A DNA stretch of 64,000 nucleotides from an uncultured Veillonella sp. (GCF_937981445.1 NZ_CALJON010000015.1:1-64000), one strand, 5' to 3'; positions 8,635 through 17,125 are shown, numbered from the stretch's first letter. The notes: a model not told the origin generated them from the letters alone. Numbers and translations are program-made.

Positions 8635-8670
8635 AAAAAAGAGGCGATAGAATTTCTATCGTCTCTTTTG
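8635..8670. terminator. Bidirectional terminator, flavodoxin / aminotransferase
   Basis: AAAAAGAGGCGATAG pairs with CTATCGTCTCTTTT (one G-T) around AATTT, with A and T runs on the two flanks, between converging genes. Confidence 0.88.
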
Positions 8671-8700
8671 GTTTATAGATTTATAAGACAAAAGGCGTGG

Positions 8701-9861
8701 CTAAATGTGGTGAATAAAACGTTCGATACGTTTTAAGGCTTCTGTAATGGTTTCACGAGATGATGCATAAGAGCAGCGAATACGGCCACGACCGCAAGCA
8801 CCAAAGGCGGAGCCAGGAACCACGGCAACATGCTCTTGTTGAAGTAGCTGTACAGCAAATTCCATATCATCGAGGCCACAAGCAGATATATCAGGGAAGA
8901 CGTAAAAGGCACCATCTGGTACAGCAATAGGCAAGCCCATTTGTTGGAAGCCAGATGCAATTAAATCGCGCCGTGCATTGTATTCGTCACGCATGGCTTG
9001 AATGGCATCATCGCATTCGTTTAAAGCTACAATCGCTGCGTGTTGCACCGGTGTAGCAGGAGCCACAATACTGTATTGATGGATCTTAAGCGCTTGTGTA
9101 ATGACGTCTCGTGGGGCACACATAAAACCAATACGAAGCCCTGTCATAGCATAGGCCTTGGAAAAACCATTGAGTATAATAGTACGTTCCTTCATGCCTG
9201 GTAAGGCGGCGATGGAGCTGTGCTTTTGTGTATAGGTGAGTTCGGAATAAATTTCATCGCTTACAACGATAAGGTCATGTTTTATGACAAGGGCGGCGAT
9301 TTGTTCTAATTCGGTTTTAGTTAAAATGGCCCCTGTAGGATTGCTAGGGTAGCCCATTAGTAAGACCTTAGTGCGTGGTGTAATCGCCTTTTCAAGGGCT
9401 TCTGGGGTAATTTTAAAGCTTTCTTCTAGGGTCGTAGGAACCATAACCGGAACCCCTTTAGCCAATGCGACTTCGGCAGGATAGGCTACATAAGATGGGT
9501 CAGGGATGAGAACTTCATCACCTTCATTGAGCAGTACGCGCATAGATAAATCAATCCCCTCACTGGCACCGATAGTGAGCATGATTTCGTCTTCGGTAAA
9601 ATCTACACCATAACGATTATAATACCAATGACGAATGGCCTTTCGTAATTCGAGTAGTCCTGCATTGCTAGTATAGCCTGTTTCTTTTCGCTCTAGGCTG
9701 GCTATACAAGCATTCAATACTTTCGTTGGCGGTGCATAGTCTGGCTCGCCTACACCAAGGGACAAAACATTGTCCATAGATAGGGCCATTTCCCAAATTT
9801 TACGAATCCCAGAAGGGGGTAATTGTTTTGACACTTCGGATATACGATTTTCCCAATTCAT
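8701..9861 (-). CDS. PLP-dependent class I/II aminotransferase (aspartate-aminotransferase-like)
   Basis: 386 residues, fold type I. The N-terminal PSGIRKIWEMA and LGVGEPD blocks, the YPSNPTG block, and the PLP-lysine motif NGFSKAYAMTGLRIGF are all present, with a C-terminal arginine in the GRIRCSYA block for the substrate carboxylate. It transfers amino groups between an amino acid and a 2-oxo acid. Firmicutes homologues are annotated as aspartate, aromatic or PatA-type enzymes, so exact specificity is open. GAGAGA precedes the ATG. It stands alone. Confidence 0.9.
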   Translation of the reverse strand: MNWENRISEVSKQLPPSGIRKIWEMALSMDNVLSLGVGEPDYAPPTKVLNACIASLERKETGYTSNAGLLELRKAIRHWYYNRYGVDFTEDEIMLTIGASEGIDLSMRVLLNEGDEVLIPDPSYVAYPAEVALAKGVPVMVPTTLEESFKITPEALEKAITPRTKVLLMGYPSNPTGAILTKTELEQIAALVIKHDLIVVSDEIYSELTYTQKHSSIAALPGMKERTIILNGFSKAYAMTGLRIGFMCAPRDVITQALKIHQYSIVAPATPVQHAAIVALNECDDAIQAMRDEYNARRDLIASGFQQMGLPIAVPDGAFYVFPDISACGLDDMEFAVQLLQQEHVAVVPGSAFGACGRGRIRCSYASSRETITEALKRIERFIHHI

Positions 9862-9977
9862 AATATCTCTCTCCTTTGATTAGTACGTAAGCATAGTAGG
9901 AAATCTCTCTTTATGAATTTAGTGTATCATAAAAAATCTATTTCTAGTAGAGAATCCATTTAAGGCCATCATTAAAG

Positions 9978-10031
9978 GACTTCATTTAAAGACTTCATTT
10001 AAAGAGTGCGTTTAGTGAGGCTCATTTAAAG
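9978..10031. repeat. Short direct repeat GACTTCATTTAAA
   Basis: Two tandem 13-bp copies are followed by a diverged third ending in CTCATTTAAA. It lies next to the TetR remnant. Confidence 0.6.
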
Positions 10032-10057
10032 CGCGTTTTATAAGAACATGAGCATTT

Positions 10058-10330
10058 TTATTTATTAAAGTAAATTTCTTGAAGTACAGGGGGCATTGAA
10101 TTAAACATATGGGTAACAACATCTTCTGCAGTTGTATGGTCATCCAATAAGACCCATTCTCTCGTCATACCTATGCCACCATAACAATAAAAACGTATAT
10201 GAAATTGTAACTGTGGATCTAAGGTATCAAGATGTAGACGTTTTTTTGCTTCTTTGGCCTAGGCATATCTTTTATTCATGACATAGAGCCTGTGCAAGTG
10301 ATTATGGATCGCTTGATGAGTGGACTTGCG
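10058..10330 (-). pseudogene. Decayed TetR-family regulator, C-terminal fragment
   Basis: The minus strand reads as one continuous protein, KSTHQAIHNHLHRLYVMNKR then YA-stop-AKEAKKRLHLDTLD, continuing through FHIRFYCYGGIGMTREW to a final stop at 10058. This looks like the ligand-binding C-terminal domain of a TetR regulator, in which the aromatic-rich FYxYGxxGMTREWV stretch recurs. An in-frame TAG sits at 10259-10261, no start codon with a ribosome binding site precedes the fragment, and the N-terminal DNA-binding helix-turn-helix is gone, replaced by short repeats (10330-10400). It is too short and broken to be an intact gene. Confidence 0.7.
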
Positions 10331-10400
10331 TAAATTAAATCACATGAGGGCATCGTATAAATTACATCACATGAGTGATAGTCCATAAATTAAATCATAT
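10330..10400. repeat. Degenerate ~30-bp repeat
   Basis: TAAATTAAATCACATGAG, TAAATTACATCACATGAG and TAAATTAAATCATAT follow one another, occupying the place where the TetR N-terminus would be. Confidence 0.65.
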
Positions 10401-10412
10401 AAATATCTTTAT

Positions 10413-10446
10413 AAAGAAGTAAGCAAATTTGCTTACTTCTTTTTTG
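10413..10446 (+). terminator. Orphan terminator
   Basis: A perfect palindrome (AGAAGTAAGCAAA / TTTGCTTACTTCT) followed by seven T on the plus strand. No plus-strand gene lies upstream of it, so it is either a relic of a lost gene or a barrier before the RuBisCO-like gene. Confidence 0.75.
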
Positions 10447-10698
10447 TAGAAAGCGGTGAGATTATAAGGGCATTTACATTGCAATAAGGGAGAAAATCTT
10501 AGGAATATTTCACTCTTTTGGTAGTATTTTAGGCGTAAGTTTTGTAAAATAGATAGGAAGATTCATTATATTGTACTAGTAAGTGCTAGTATGTAATCTA
10601 CATAAATGTATTGAATGGTACAATGAATGTATACGTAGGATACGCTGCATAAGAACAATAATTCGCACATGCATGATTATCCGTATACATACTGTAAT

Positions 10699-10707
10699 TG
10701 GTATAAT
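10699..10707 (+). promoter_or_regulatory. Extended -10 promoter for the RuBisCO-like gene
   Basis: TGGTATAAT is an extended -10, about 65 bases before the start codon. A second TATAAT lies at 10746-10751 but is very close to the start. The rest of 10447-10698 shows only AT-rich sequence with scattered GTATAC-type inverted repeats. Confidence 0.45.
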
Positions 10708-10773
10708 CACTATACCTACATAAGCACGGTGGTTTGCATAGGTACTATAATTTATATAAGTTAGGAGTTATAT

Positions 10774-11910
10774 ATGAAAACTCTCTGTACGGAACGGTTC
10801 GTAGTAATCTATCAAATAGAAGCACAAACGTATGAAGAGGCAAAATCAATTGCCTGGTCTGTGCAGGTAGAACAAACGATTGAGTTTCCTTATGATTTTC
10901 TATGGGATGAAGATATTAAAAATCAAGTAGTTGGTCGTTTAGAACAACTAGAGCCGAGTGAACCGGGTTTTTATTGTGCGCGCATTTCCTATGGCGTAGA
11001 GACAACGGCTTTTGAAGCGACTCAATTATTAAATGTGATTTTTGGTAATTCTTCTTTACAACCTCATATTTGGGTTATTGATGTAGAATTACCGGATTCG
11101 CTATTGGCTCATTATGGTGGTCCGCGCTTTGGGATTAGTGGCCTACGGGAATTGACGGGGGTAACAAATCGAGCCTTTTTGCAGGCCGTAATCAAGCCTA
11201 TGGGCTTATCTGTAGAAAAATTAGCGCATATGTGCAAGCAATATGTGCTGGGCGGTGCCGATGTTATAAAAGATGACCATGGTATTACTGACCAGCCTTT
11301 TGCTCCTTTTAAAGAACGTATAGCACGCTGTGCTGATGCCATCGGGGAAGCTAATTTGCAAAGTGGGGGTCATACTTTGTATGCTGCCAATGTATCGGCT
11401 GACGGTGAGGCCGTATTAGAACGTGCTTACGAAGCCAAAGAGGCTGGCGCAACAGCACTTATGGTAGCGCCGGCTTTAGTGGGCTTTGGTTGGCTATATC
11501 GTTTGGCAGCTGATAAAAACCTACAATTGCCGATTATTAGTCATCCTGCTTTTATGGGAGGCTTTGCCTTGCCTGGTGTAAGTGGCATTGCCGATTATTT
11601 ATGGATGTCATTTTTTCCCCGTTTATTTGGGGCTGATATGCCTATTTTTGTTTCCTATGGTGGTCGGTTTACCTTTTCTAAAGAAGCATGTCAACGAATT
11701 CATCATTATTGCACTAAGCCCGTAACAGGCTTGAAGGCCGCTTGCCCTTCACCTGGCGGTGGCGTAACCGAGGCTCGCTTACCAGAGCTTTTAGATGCCT
11801 ATGGTAAGGACACGATGTTCTTAGTTGGAGGCGATATGTTTAGGCGAGGTCAGGATTTACAAGAAAATACAAAGGTGTTTATCCATATATTAGAACAACA
11901 TGCCTACTAG
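10774..11910 (+). CDS. RuBisCO-like protein (form IV large-subunit homologue)
   Basis: 378 residues with the N-terminal alpha/beta domain and C-terminal TIM barrel of the RuBisCO large chain. Lys141 in VIKPMGLS matches the proton-abstracting Lys175, and Lys166 with Asp168 in GADVIKDDHG match the carbamylated Lys201 and Asp203. The third metal ligand Glu204 is His169. The second Lys of KPK (177) is missing, and loop 6 has YGGRF instead of GKxxG, so it cannot be a carboxylase. Related proteins are enolases, isomerases or decarboxylases acting on sugar phosphates or thio-sugars (for example MtnW). No methionine-salvage genes are nearby. AGGAGTT precedes the ATG. larE lies 324 bases downstream, across a repeat. 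Confidence 0.88.
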   Translation: MKTLCTERFVVIYQIEAQTYEEAKSIAWSVQVEQTIEFPYDFLWDEDIKNQVVGRLEQLEPSEPGFYCARISYGVETTAFEATQLLNVIFGNSSLQPHIWVIDVELPDSLLAHYGGPRFGISGLRELTGVTNRAFLQAVIKPMGLSVEKLAHMCKQYVLGGADVIKDDHGITDQPFAPFKERIARCADAIGEANLQSGGHTLYAANVSADGEAVLERAYEAKEAGATALMVAPALVGFGWLYRLAADKNLQLPIISHPAFMGGFALPGVSGIADYLWMSFFPRLFGADMPIFVSYGGRFTFSKEACQRIHHYCTKPVTGLKAACPSPGGGVTEARLPELLDAYGKDTMFLVGGDMFRRGQDLQENTKVFIHILEQHAY

Positions 11911-12133
11911 ACTATATTTATTAGATTATACTGGTTAGGTTATGTCTATTAGATTATGCTTATTAGACTATATCTACTAAATTATATTGGTTAGGCTATG
12001 TCTATCAGATTATGCTTACTAGACTATATCTACTAAATTATATTGGTTAGGCTCTGTCTATTAGATTATGCTCACTAGACTATGCTAACTAGATTGTGTT
12101 AGCTAGATATGTTAATTAGATTATGTTTACTAG
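11908..12133. repeat. 56-bp tandem repeat between the RuBisCO-like gene and larE
   Basis: GGTTAGG marks 11933, 11989 and 12045, giving an exact 56-bp period over about three copies, with degenerate 11-12 bp subunits of the ATTAGATTATG type before and after. The repeat pattern begins at the TAG stop codon of the upstream gene. There are no spacers and no coding potential. Confidence 0.9.
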
Positions 12134-12234
12134 TGCGCTGTAGCTGGTGGCTGGCTATGATACTGTAATTTTCTAGGATTGAGTCCTGTAAGATATTAAA
12201 AATGGGACCGCGTCGTGTAAGATGTTAAAGAGAG

Positions 12235-13068
12235 ATGAGTACAATGACAGAAGAATTACAAACTAAGTTGGATAATTTAATGGCTCAGTTAAAGGCCATG
12301 GAAAGTGTAGTGGTGGCGTTTTCTGGTGGTGTGGACAGCACCTTTTTAGCTGCCGTGGCACAGCGTGTATTAGGCGCTAAGGCGCAGGCGTTTACAGTGA
12401 GCTCACCGACCTTACCGAAGCAAGAGATTCTCGACGCAAAGCGATTTGCAAAAGACATAGGGATTACACATACGATTGTAGAAATTAATGAATTGGAATT
12501 GCCTGATTTTGTGCGCAATGATAAAAATCGTTGCTACTACTGTAAAAAGAATCGATTTCAACAATTGATAGATTGGGCCAAGGCGCAGGGCATTGCGGAA
12601 GTATTGGATGGAGGCAATGTGGACGATACCAAGGATTATCGCCCCGGTATGCGGGCTTTAGAAGAATTGGGCACAGTGAGGAGCCCTTTATTAGAGAATG
12701 GCTTTACTAAAGAGGATATTCGCACTGTAGCAAAGGAGTGGGGCTTCGCTGTATGGGATAAGCCTAGCTCTCCTTGTTTGGCTACACGCGTTCCCTATGA
12801 CCACGTAATTACTGGCGAAGCCCTTGCCATGGTTGAGGCTGGTGAGGCGTATTTACATAAATATATTCATACCCCTTTGCGCGTTCGTTATCATGAAGGT
12901 ATGGCGCGTATCGAAGTAGGGGACGCAGAATTTGCGTTGTTTACCGATTCGGCATTTCGCAATCAAGTAGTAGCAGCCTTTTTAGCCTTTGGATTTACCT
13001 ATGTAAGTATTGACTTACAAGCCTTTAAAAGTGGCAATTTAAATCGCGAAGTAGAATCGACTAAATAG
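12235..13068 (+). CDS. larE: ATP-dependent sacrificial sulfur transferase LarE
   Basis: 277 residues of the PP-loop ATPase superfamily. The ATP loop FSGGVDST is at residues 28-35, RCYYCKK near residue 100, and PSSPCLATR near residue 180. The cysteine in the last motif is the one LarE sacrifices when it turns pyridinium dicarboxylate mononucleotide into the thio-acid used for the nickel-pincer cofactor of lactate racemase. larA, larB and larC are not in this window. GAGAGA precedes the ATG; the ATG nine bases further in is an alternative start. walJ starts 43 bases later. Confidence 0.9.
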   Translation: MSTMTEELQTKLDNLMAQLKAMESVVVAFSGGVDSTFLAAVAQRVLGAKAQAFTVSSPTLPKQEILDAKRFAKDIGITHTIVEINELELPDFVRNDKNRCYYCKKNRFQQLIDWAKAQGIAEVLDGGNVDDTKDYRPGMRALEELGTVRSPLLENGFTKEDIRTVAKEWGFAVWDKPSSPCLATRVPYDHVITGEALAMVEAGEAYLHKYIHTPLRVRYHEGMARIEVGDAEFALFTDSAFRNQVVAAFLAFGFTYVSIDLQAFKSGNLNREVESTK

Positions 13069-13111
13069 GTAGCGTAATAGATTTAGTTAGTACAAAGAAG
13101 ATGGAGTAATA

Positions 13112-13909
13112 GTGGAAGAATCAGTAAATAAAATGGCTGTTCATGTGTTAGCCAGTGGTAGTAAAGGGAATGCCACTTTGATTGCTTACAAAAAGACCTT
13201 GCTGCTTGTGGATGCTGGCATTAGTGCACGTCGTATTGTACAAGGAATTAAGTCAGTAGGCCTGCGTCCAGACGATTTGACTGGTATTTGTATTACACAC
13301 GAGCATACGGATCACATGAATGGACTGGCACAATTGGTAAAACAATATGATGTGCCTGTATACACTAAAGCCTCTACGTGGCGTGAAATCGTAAGACGTA
13401 AGGCTATTAATTTTAAACAATTACATGAGTTGACACGAAATCACCTGACTGTTGGTGATTTAGAAGTTGATATATTTAAAACAAGTCATGATGCGGTGGA
13501 TCCAATCGGTCTAAGTTGTTATGGCGGGGATTCTAAATTGACCTTTATGACTGATACGGGTATTGTAGAAGAGGCTATGTTAAAGCATATGGATGAAAGC
13601 AATTTACTCGTATTAGAGGCGAATTATGATCCCCAAATGTTGCGGTATGGCCCCTATCCGGCGGATTTAAAACGCCGTGTAGCAGGAGCCGAAGGGCATT
13701 TGAGCAATGAAAGCGCAGCCCAAGCGTTACTCATGATGAAGCGCCCTAATAATTTAAAAGTTATTATGGCCCATAGGTCCGAAAAGAATAATGCAGAACC
13801 AGTGGTGGACCATACAGTATCAAAATTGTTAACCCAAGAAGGTCTATTGGTGGGAACTGATTTACAGATTTTTCATGGCCAACCTAAAGAGATTGTAAGC
13901 ATTAAATAA
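13112..13909 (+). CDS. Metallo-beta-lactamase-fold hydrolase, WalJ/YycJ family
   Basis: 265 residues. THEHTDH is the HxHxDH metal-binding motif, and the N-terminal VLASGSKGN strand is the typical YycJ start. Family members are nuclease-like hydrolases linked in Firmicutes to WalKR cell-wall signalling and DNA maintenance. The GTG at 13112, with ATGGAG before it, is preferred over the ATG at 13133, which has no ribosome binding site. The order walJ-htrA-rlmH with 15- and 4-base gaps is the classic end of the Firmicutes wal operon, here without walKR in view. Confidence 0.9.
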   Translation: MEESVNKMAVHVLASGSKGNATLIAYKKTLLLVDAGISARRIVQGIKSVGLRPDDLTGICITHEHTDHMNGLAQLVKQYDVPVYTKASTWREIVRRKAINFKQLHELTRNHLTVGDLEVDIFKTSHDAVDPIGLSCYGGDSKLTFMTDTGIVEEAMLKHMDESNLLVLEANYDPQMLRYGPYPADLKRRVAGAEGHLSNESAAQALLMMKRPNNLKVIMAHRSEKNNAEPVVDHTVSKLLTQEGLLVGTDLQIFHGQPKEIVSIK

Positions 13910-13924
13910 GATTAGGAGGTATGT

Positions 13925-15043
13925 ATGGACTCTAATAAACGTTATATATTTGTGATTATAGCCCTTGTTCTACTCATAGTGGGTGGTGTAGGTGGCTATA
14001 TGTCTAAAGACTTTTTTAATGTGGCACAAAATACAACGAAAGAAACAGTTCAGGTAGGTAGTACAGGGGGCAAAAAAGATGTACCCTTAACAGCTAATCG
14101 TGATACTGCCATTGTAGAAGCCGTGAAAAAGGCGGGCCCTTCTGTAGTTGGCATTACTACAAAAGTGTATGGCCGGGATGTATTTGATCAACAAGTTCTT
14201 GTTGGTGAAGGCGTGGGGTCAGGCGTGATTATAGATAAAGCCGGTTATATTGTAACTAATTATCATGTGGTGGCTCGCGCGCAAGACAAGTCTGTGACTG
14301 TATCCTTAACGGACGGTAGCTCTCAAAAGGGGACGATTGTAGGCGTGGATCCACTAACTGATTTGGCAGTGGTTAAAATAGAGCCTAAGGATACATTACC
14401 TGTAGCCACATTAGGCGATTCAGATAATTTACAAGTTGGTGAACCGGCGATTGCCATTGGTAATCCTTTGGGACTAGAATTTCAAGGCACAGTTACAGCT
14501 GGCGTTGTAAGTGCTTTAAATCGCATGATTGATATGGAAACGCAGCGCTTTCCTTTAATCCAAACGGATGCAGCTATTAATCCAGGGAATTCTGGTGGTG
14601 CGTTAGTGAATGCAGATGGTGAAGTCGTAGGGATTAATAGTGAAAAAATTGCCCATACTGGCATTGAAGGCTTGGGTTTTGCCATTCCTATTAATGAAGT
14701 GAAGCCAATTGTGAAATCCCTAATTGAAAAAGGCAAAGTGGTGCGTCCTTATTTAGGTTTAGCCTTATTGGATAAAGCAGGGGCTGCTAAATACGGCTAT
14801 GCGTTACAACGCGATGGATTGTTAGTGGCTCGCGTATATTCTGATGGCCCAGCAGAAGCAGCGGACATTCATGAAGGGGACTATATTATTGGTGTAGGTG
14901 AAAAAAGTATTACTAATTTAGTAGCTTTAAAGCAAATTTTAGATAGTCATAAGCCAGGAGAAACACTAGAGCTTACCATTGTAAGTGAAGGCGTAGAACG
15001 CCGCATCTCTTTACCTCTTGGTACTATGCCGGAGAGCGAATAA
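13925..15043 (+). CDS. htrA: HtrA/DegP-type membrane-anchored serine protease
   Basis: 372 residues. A single N-terminal transmembrane helix (IFVIIALVLLIVGGVGGYM) anchors it, followed by a trypsin-like domain with the triad His in TNYHVV, Asp in LTDLAVV and Ser in NPGNSGGAL, then one C-terminal PDZ domain (GPAEAADIHEGDYI). Such proteases degrade misfolded envelope proteins. AGGAGG precedes the ATG. It lies between walJ and rlmH in the conserved arrangement. Confidence 0.95.
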   Translation: MDSNKRYIFVIIALVLLIVGGVGGYMSKDFFNVAQNTTKETVQVGSTGGKKDVPLTANRDTAIVEAVKKAGPSVVGITTKVYGRDVFDQQVLVGEGVGSGVIIDKAGYIVTNYHVVARAQDKSVTVSLTDGSSQKGTIVGVDPLTDLAVVKIEPKDTLPVATLGDSDNLQVGEPAIAIGNPLGLEFQGTVTAGVVSALNRMIDMETQRFPLIQTDAAINPGNSGGALVNADGEVVGINSEKIAHTGIEGLGFAIPINEVKPIVKSLIEKGKVVRPYLGLALLDKAGAAKYGYALQRDGLLVARVYSDGPAEAADIHEGDYIIGVGEKSITNLVALKQILDSHKPGETLELTIVSEGVERRISLPLGTMPESE

Positions 15044-15047
15044 AGAT

Positions 15048-15524
15048 ATGAAATTTACTATTATTACTATAGGCAAATTAAAAACGGCTTACTTGCGTGA
15101 GGGCGTAGAGGAATTTGTAAAGCGTTTAGCACCCTATGGAGGCGCTACTATTATAGAGCTCAATGAAAGTAAACAAAGTAGCCATGATGCGGCACAGCGA
15201 GCTGCCATAGTTGAGGAAGAGGGCAGTCGAGTAATGAAGCAAATTGCCAATAAAGCCTTTGTGGTTCTTTTAGATGTAAAGGGCAAGTCCCTTTCTTCAG
15301 AAGAGTTGGCGGCCACGATTCAGCGTTTAGAGGTAGATGGCATTAGTGAAATGACCTTTGTCATTGGCGGTGCCTTTGGCGTTTCAAAGGAATTGCGTCA
15401 ACGCGCTAATCTAGCCTTGTCATTTAGTGCCATGACGTTTACTCATCAAATGGTGCGTTTATTGTTGGTGGAACAATTGTATCGTGCATGTAAAATAAAT
15501 AGAAATGAACCCTATCATTGGTAA
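15048..15524 (+). CDS. rlmH: 23S rRNA pseudouridine-1915 N3-methyltransferase RlmH
   Basis: 158 residues of the SPOUT class. FVIGGAFGVS is the SAM-binding knot loop, and the C-terminal RACKINRNEPYHW matches the conserved RlmH tail. It methylates pseudouridine 1915 in helix 69 of the ribosome. The ATG at 15048 lies four bases after the htrA stop, so the two are probably translationally coupled. An in-frame extension into htrA is not used. Confidence 0.95.
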   Translation: MKFTIITIGKLKTAYLREGVEEFVKRLAPYGGATIIELNESKQSSHDAAQRAAIVEEEGSRVMKQIANKAFVVLLDVKGKSLSSEELAATIQRLEVDGISEMTFVIGGAFGVSKELRQRANLALSFSAMTFTHQMVRLLLVEQLYRACKINRNEPYHW

Positions 15525-15540
15525 TAAGGAGGAGTCATAG

Positions 15541-16470
15541 TTGGACAATCAAAATGAGTTTTTTGGTTTGCCCTTGCCAGAGCGTTTAATGCAAACACAG
15601 GAGTTAAAAGGGTCTGGTGCATTTTATGAACTGTATAAGGATAGTGTGGAAACGGCGGAAACCGTATTTAAGGAAAATGGGGCGTATATTGAAGAATTAA
15701 AAGCTAAGTTAGATGAGTGTCAGGCGGAGGTAGCGCATGATGCTAATGAAAGCGAGCGTCGCCAAATGATTGATCGCAGTGTGAGTGATATAGCCCATTC
15801 TAATAGCCTAGTGCTTACCGCTTTAAATGCCTATGGTGATGCGGCGAATAAGATTAAAGTGTTAGAAGAAGGGGGCTTTGCACAAAATTATATTTTGCAG
15901 CGAAAAATTGACTTAGTTAAGCAAAATACTGATTTTAATATTTTGCTTACGACTTTGACGAATTATATGCAAATTATAATTAATGCTTTAGAATCTGAGT
16001 TGGCTGTTACAGATTCGGACACTGTAGCGGTTCAGCCTGGTGGTGCAGAAGGAGAGGCACAACAGACTGCTAGTGAAGAAGCTAAACATGTAGAGCAATT
16101 ATCCATTTACCAATCTTGGTTACAACAGACTTATAAAGTAAATACGATTATTGAACGTCGCTTTATATTTATTGAAGCATTGTTACGTGCTTTAAAAGTT
16201 GATTTGACAAATCTTCAAGTTCATAAAATGGAACAAGATGTGCAAGAACGCAAGCAAGCCATTGCTAATCAACGTTATAAAAAGACCTTGGAAGATGTGC
16301 GAGACTACGATGATTTAGAAGGCCAATACCGTCATCAATATGATGAAGACGGCAATCTTATTGAAACTGTGCAAGGTGGTGAAGGTGGCAATAAACGAGG
16401 TATTATGGTAGCGGCTACCTTACTAGGCTTGGTAATCATTGCTATGGCAATTTATATATTGGTGAAATAA
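15541..16470 (+). CDS. Tail-anchored coiled-coil protein of unknown function
   Basis: 309 residues, starting at TTG with AAGGAGG nine bases before it. The body is helical and rich in charged residues, with likely coiled coils near residues 40-80 and 210-260. A low-complexity Ala/Gly/Glu stretch lies near residues 160-185. One hydrophobic helix (IMVAATLLGLVIIAMAIYILV) ends the protein, so it should be anchored in the inner membrane with its bulk in the cytoplasm. There is no signal peptide. It is 16 bases behind rlmH. I do not recognise a family. Confidence 0.7.
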   Translation: MDNQNEFFGLPLPERLMQTQELKGSGAFYELYKDSVETAETVFKENGAYIEELKAKLDECQAEVAHDANESERRQMIDRSVSDIAHSNSLVLTALNAYGDAANKIKVLEEGGFAQNYILQRKIDLVKQNTDFNILLTTLTNYMQIIINALESELAVTDSDTVAVQPGGAEGEAQQTASEEAKHVEQLSIYQSWLQQTYKVNTIIERRFIFIEALLRALKVDLTNLQVHKMEQDVQERKQAIANQRYKKTLEDVRDYDDLEGQYRHQYDEDGNLIETVQGGEGGNKRGIMVAATLLGLVIIAMAIYILVK

Positions 16471-16585
16471 CTTGTAAAAAATAATAAGAAATTTAAATTA
16501 TGAGAAGGAATTTCCCTATTCATTGTCTAACTATATGTATATAGAATAGATTTCGAGAGAGATAACATCGAAGGGAGGAATTCAT

Positions 16586-17041
16586 ATGTTAATTTCTGAA
16601 GTTATGAACAAATATCCAACTACCATTACGGGAGACACTACAATTAGTGAAGCTGCCCAGCTTATGGTTAAATACAAAGTAAATGCTATTACTGTAGTCG
16701 ACAGCAATGATAAGCTTAGAGGCATTATTACGGAAGGTGACTTACTTTACAAAAAAGTTAGACCTCATGCACCTCATTATGTCAATGTATTAGGAGCTAG
16801 TATTTATTACAGTGGCATTGGTGAGTATAATGCACAGTTTAAGAAGCTCTTGGCCGTCCATGTAGAAGAATTGATGACTAAGGATGTCATTACTTGCAAG
16901 GCGACGGAAGAAGTGGAAGCTGTGGTAGCTACTATGTTAGAAAAGCATTTAAAAACTGTGCCAGTCGTGGATGACCATGATGTATTAGTTGGCGTATTTA
17001 GCCGTCAAGATGTGGTGGAACTTATTGCTAAAGATTTATAA
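16586..17041 (+). CDS. Tandem CBS-domain protein
   Basis: 151 residues consisting only of two CBS domains (MLISEVMNKYPTTI onward, and VEELMTKDVITCKA onward), each with the usual VVD...GIITEGDL-type strand-helix. A CBS pair binds adenine nucleotides or SAM as a sensor. With no fused enzyme domain the target cannot be told. GGGAGG lies ahead of the ATG. Confidence 0.85.
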   Translation: MLISEVMNKYPTTITGDTTISEAAQLMVKYKVNAITVVDSNDKLRGIITEGDLLYKKVRPHAPHYVNVLGASIYYSGIGEYNAQFKKLLAVHVEELMTKDVITCKATEEVEAVVATMLEKHLKTVPVVDDHDVLVGVFSRQDVVELIAKDL

Positions 17042-17108
17042 TCAGACTGTTAAGGCGCATAAAGGGCGTAAGCCCGGTCCTAATATGGTTTAAACGTTCC
17101 ATAAAAAG

Positions 17109-17125
17109 CTTAGGAACCTCCTAAG
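17109..17125. other. Small hairpin
   Basis: CTTAGGA-ACC-TCCTAAG forms a perfect seven-base stem without a T-run. Its role is unclear. GGGCGTAAGCCC at 17064-17075 is another tetraloop-sized hairpin in the same gap. Confidence 0.4.

Noticed and set aside
10774..11910. A true CO2-fixing RuBisCO
   Set aside because: Key catalytic residues are changed (second Lys of KPK lost, Glu204 to His, loop 6 Lys missing), and no phosphoribulokinase or small subunit is present.
11908..12133. Possible CRISPR array
   Set aside because: The 56-bp units are contiguous with no unique spacers and drift along their length; no cas gene is in the window. The same holds for 56993-57148.
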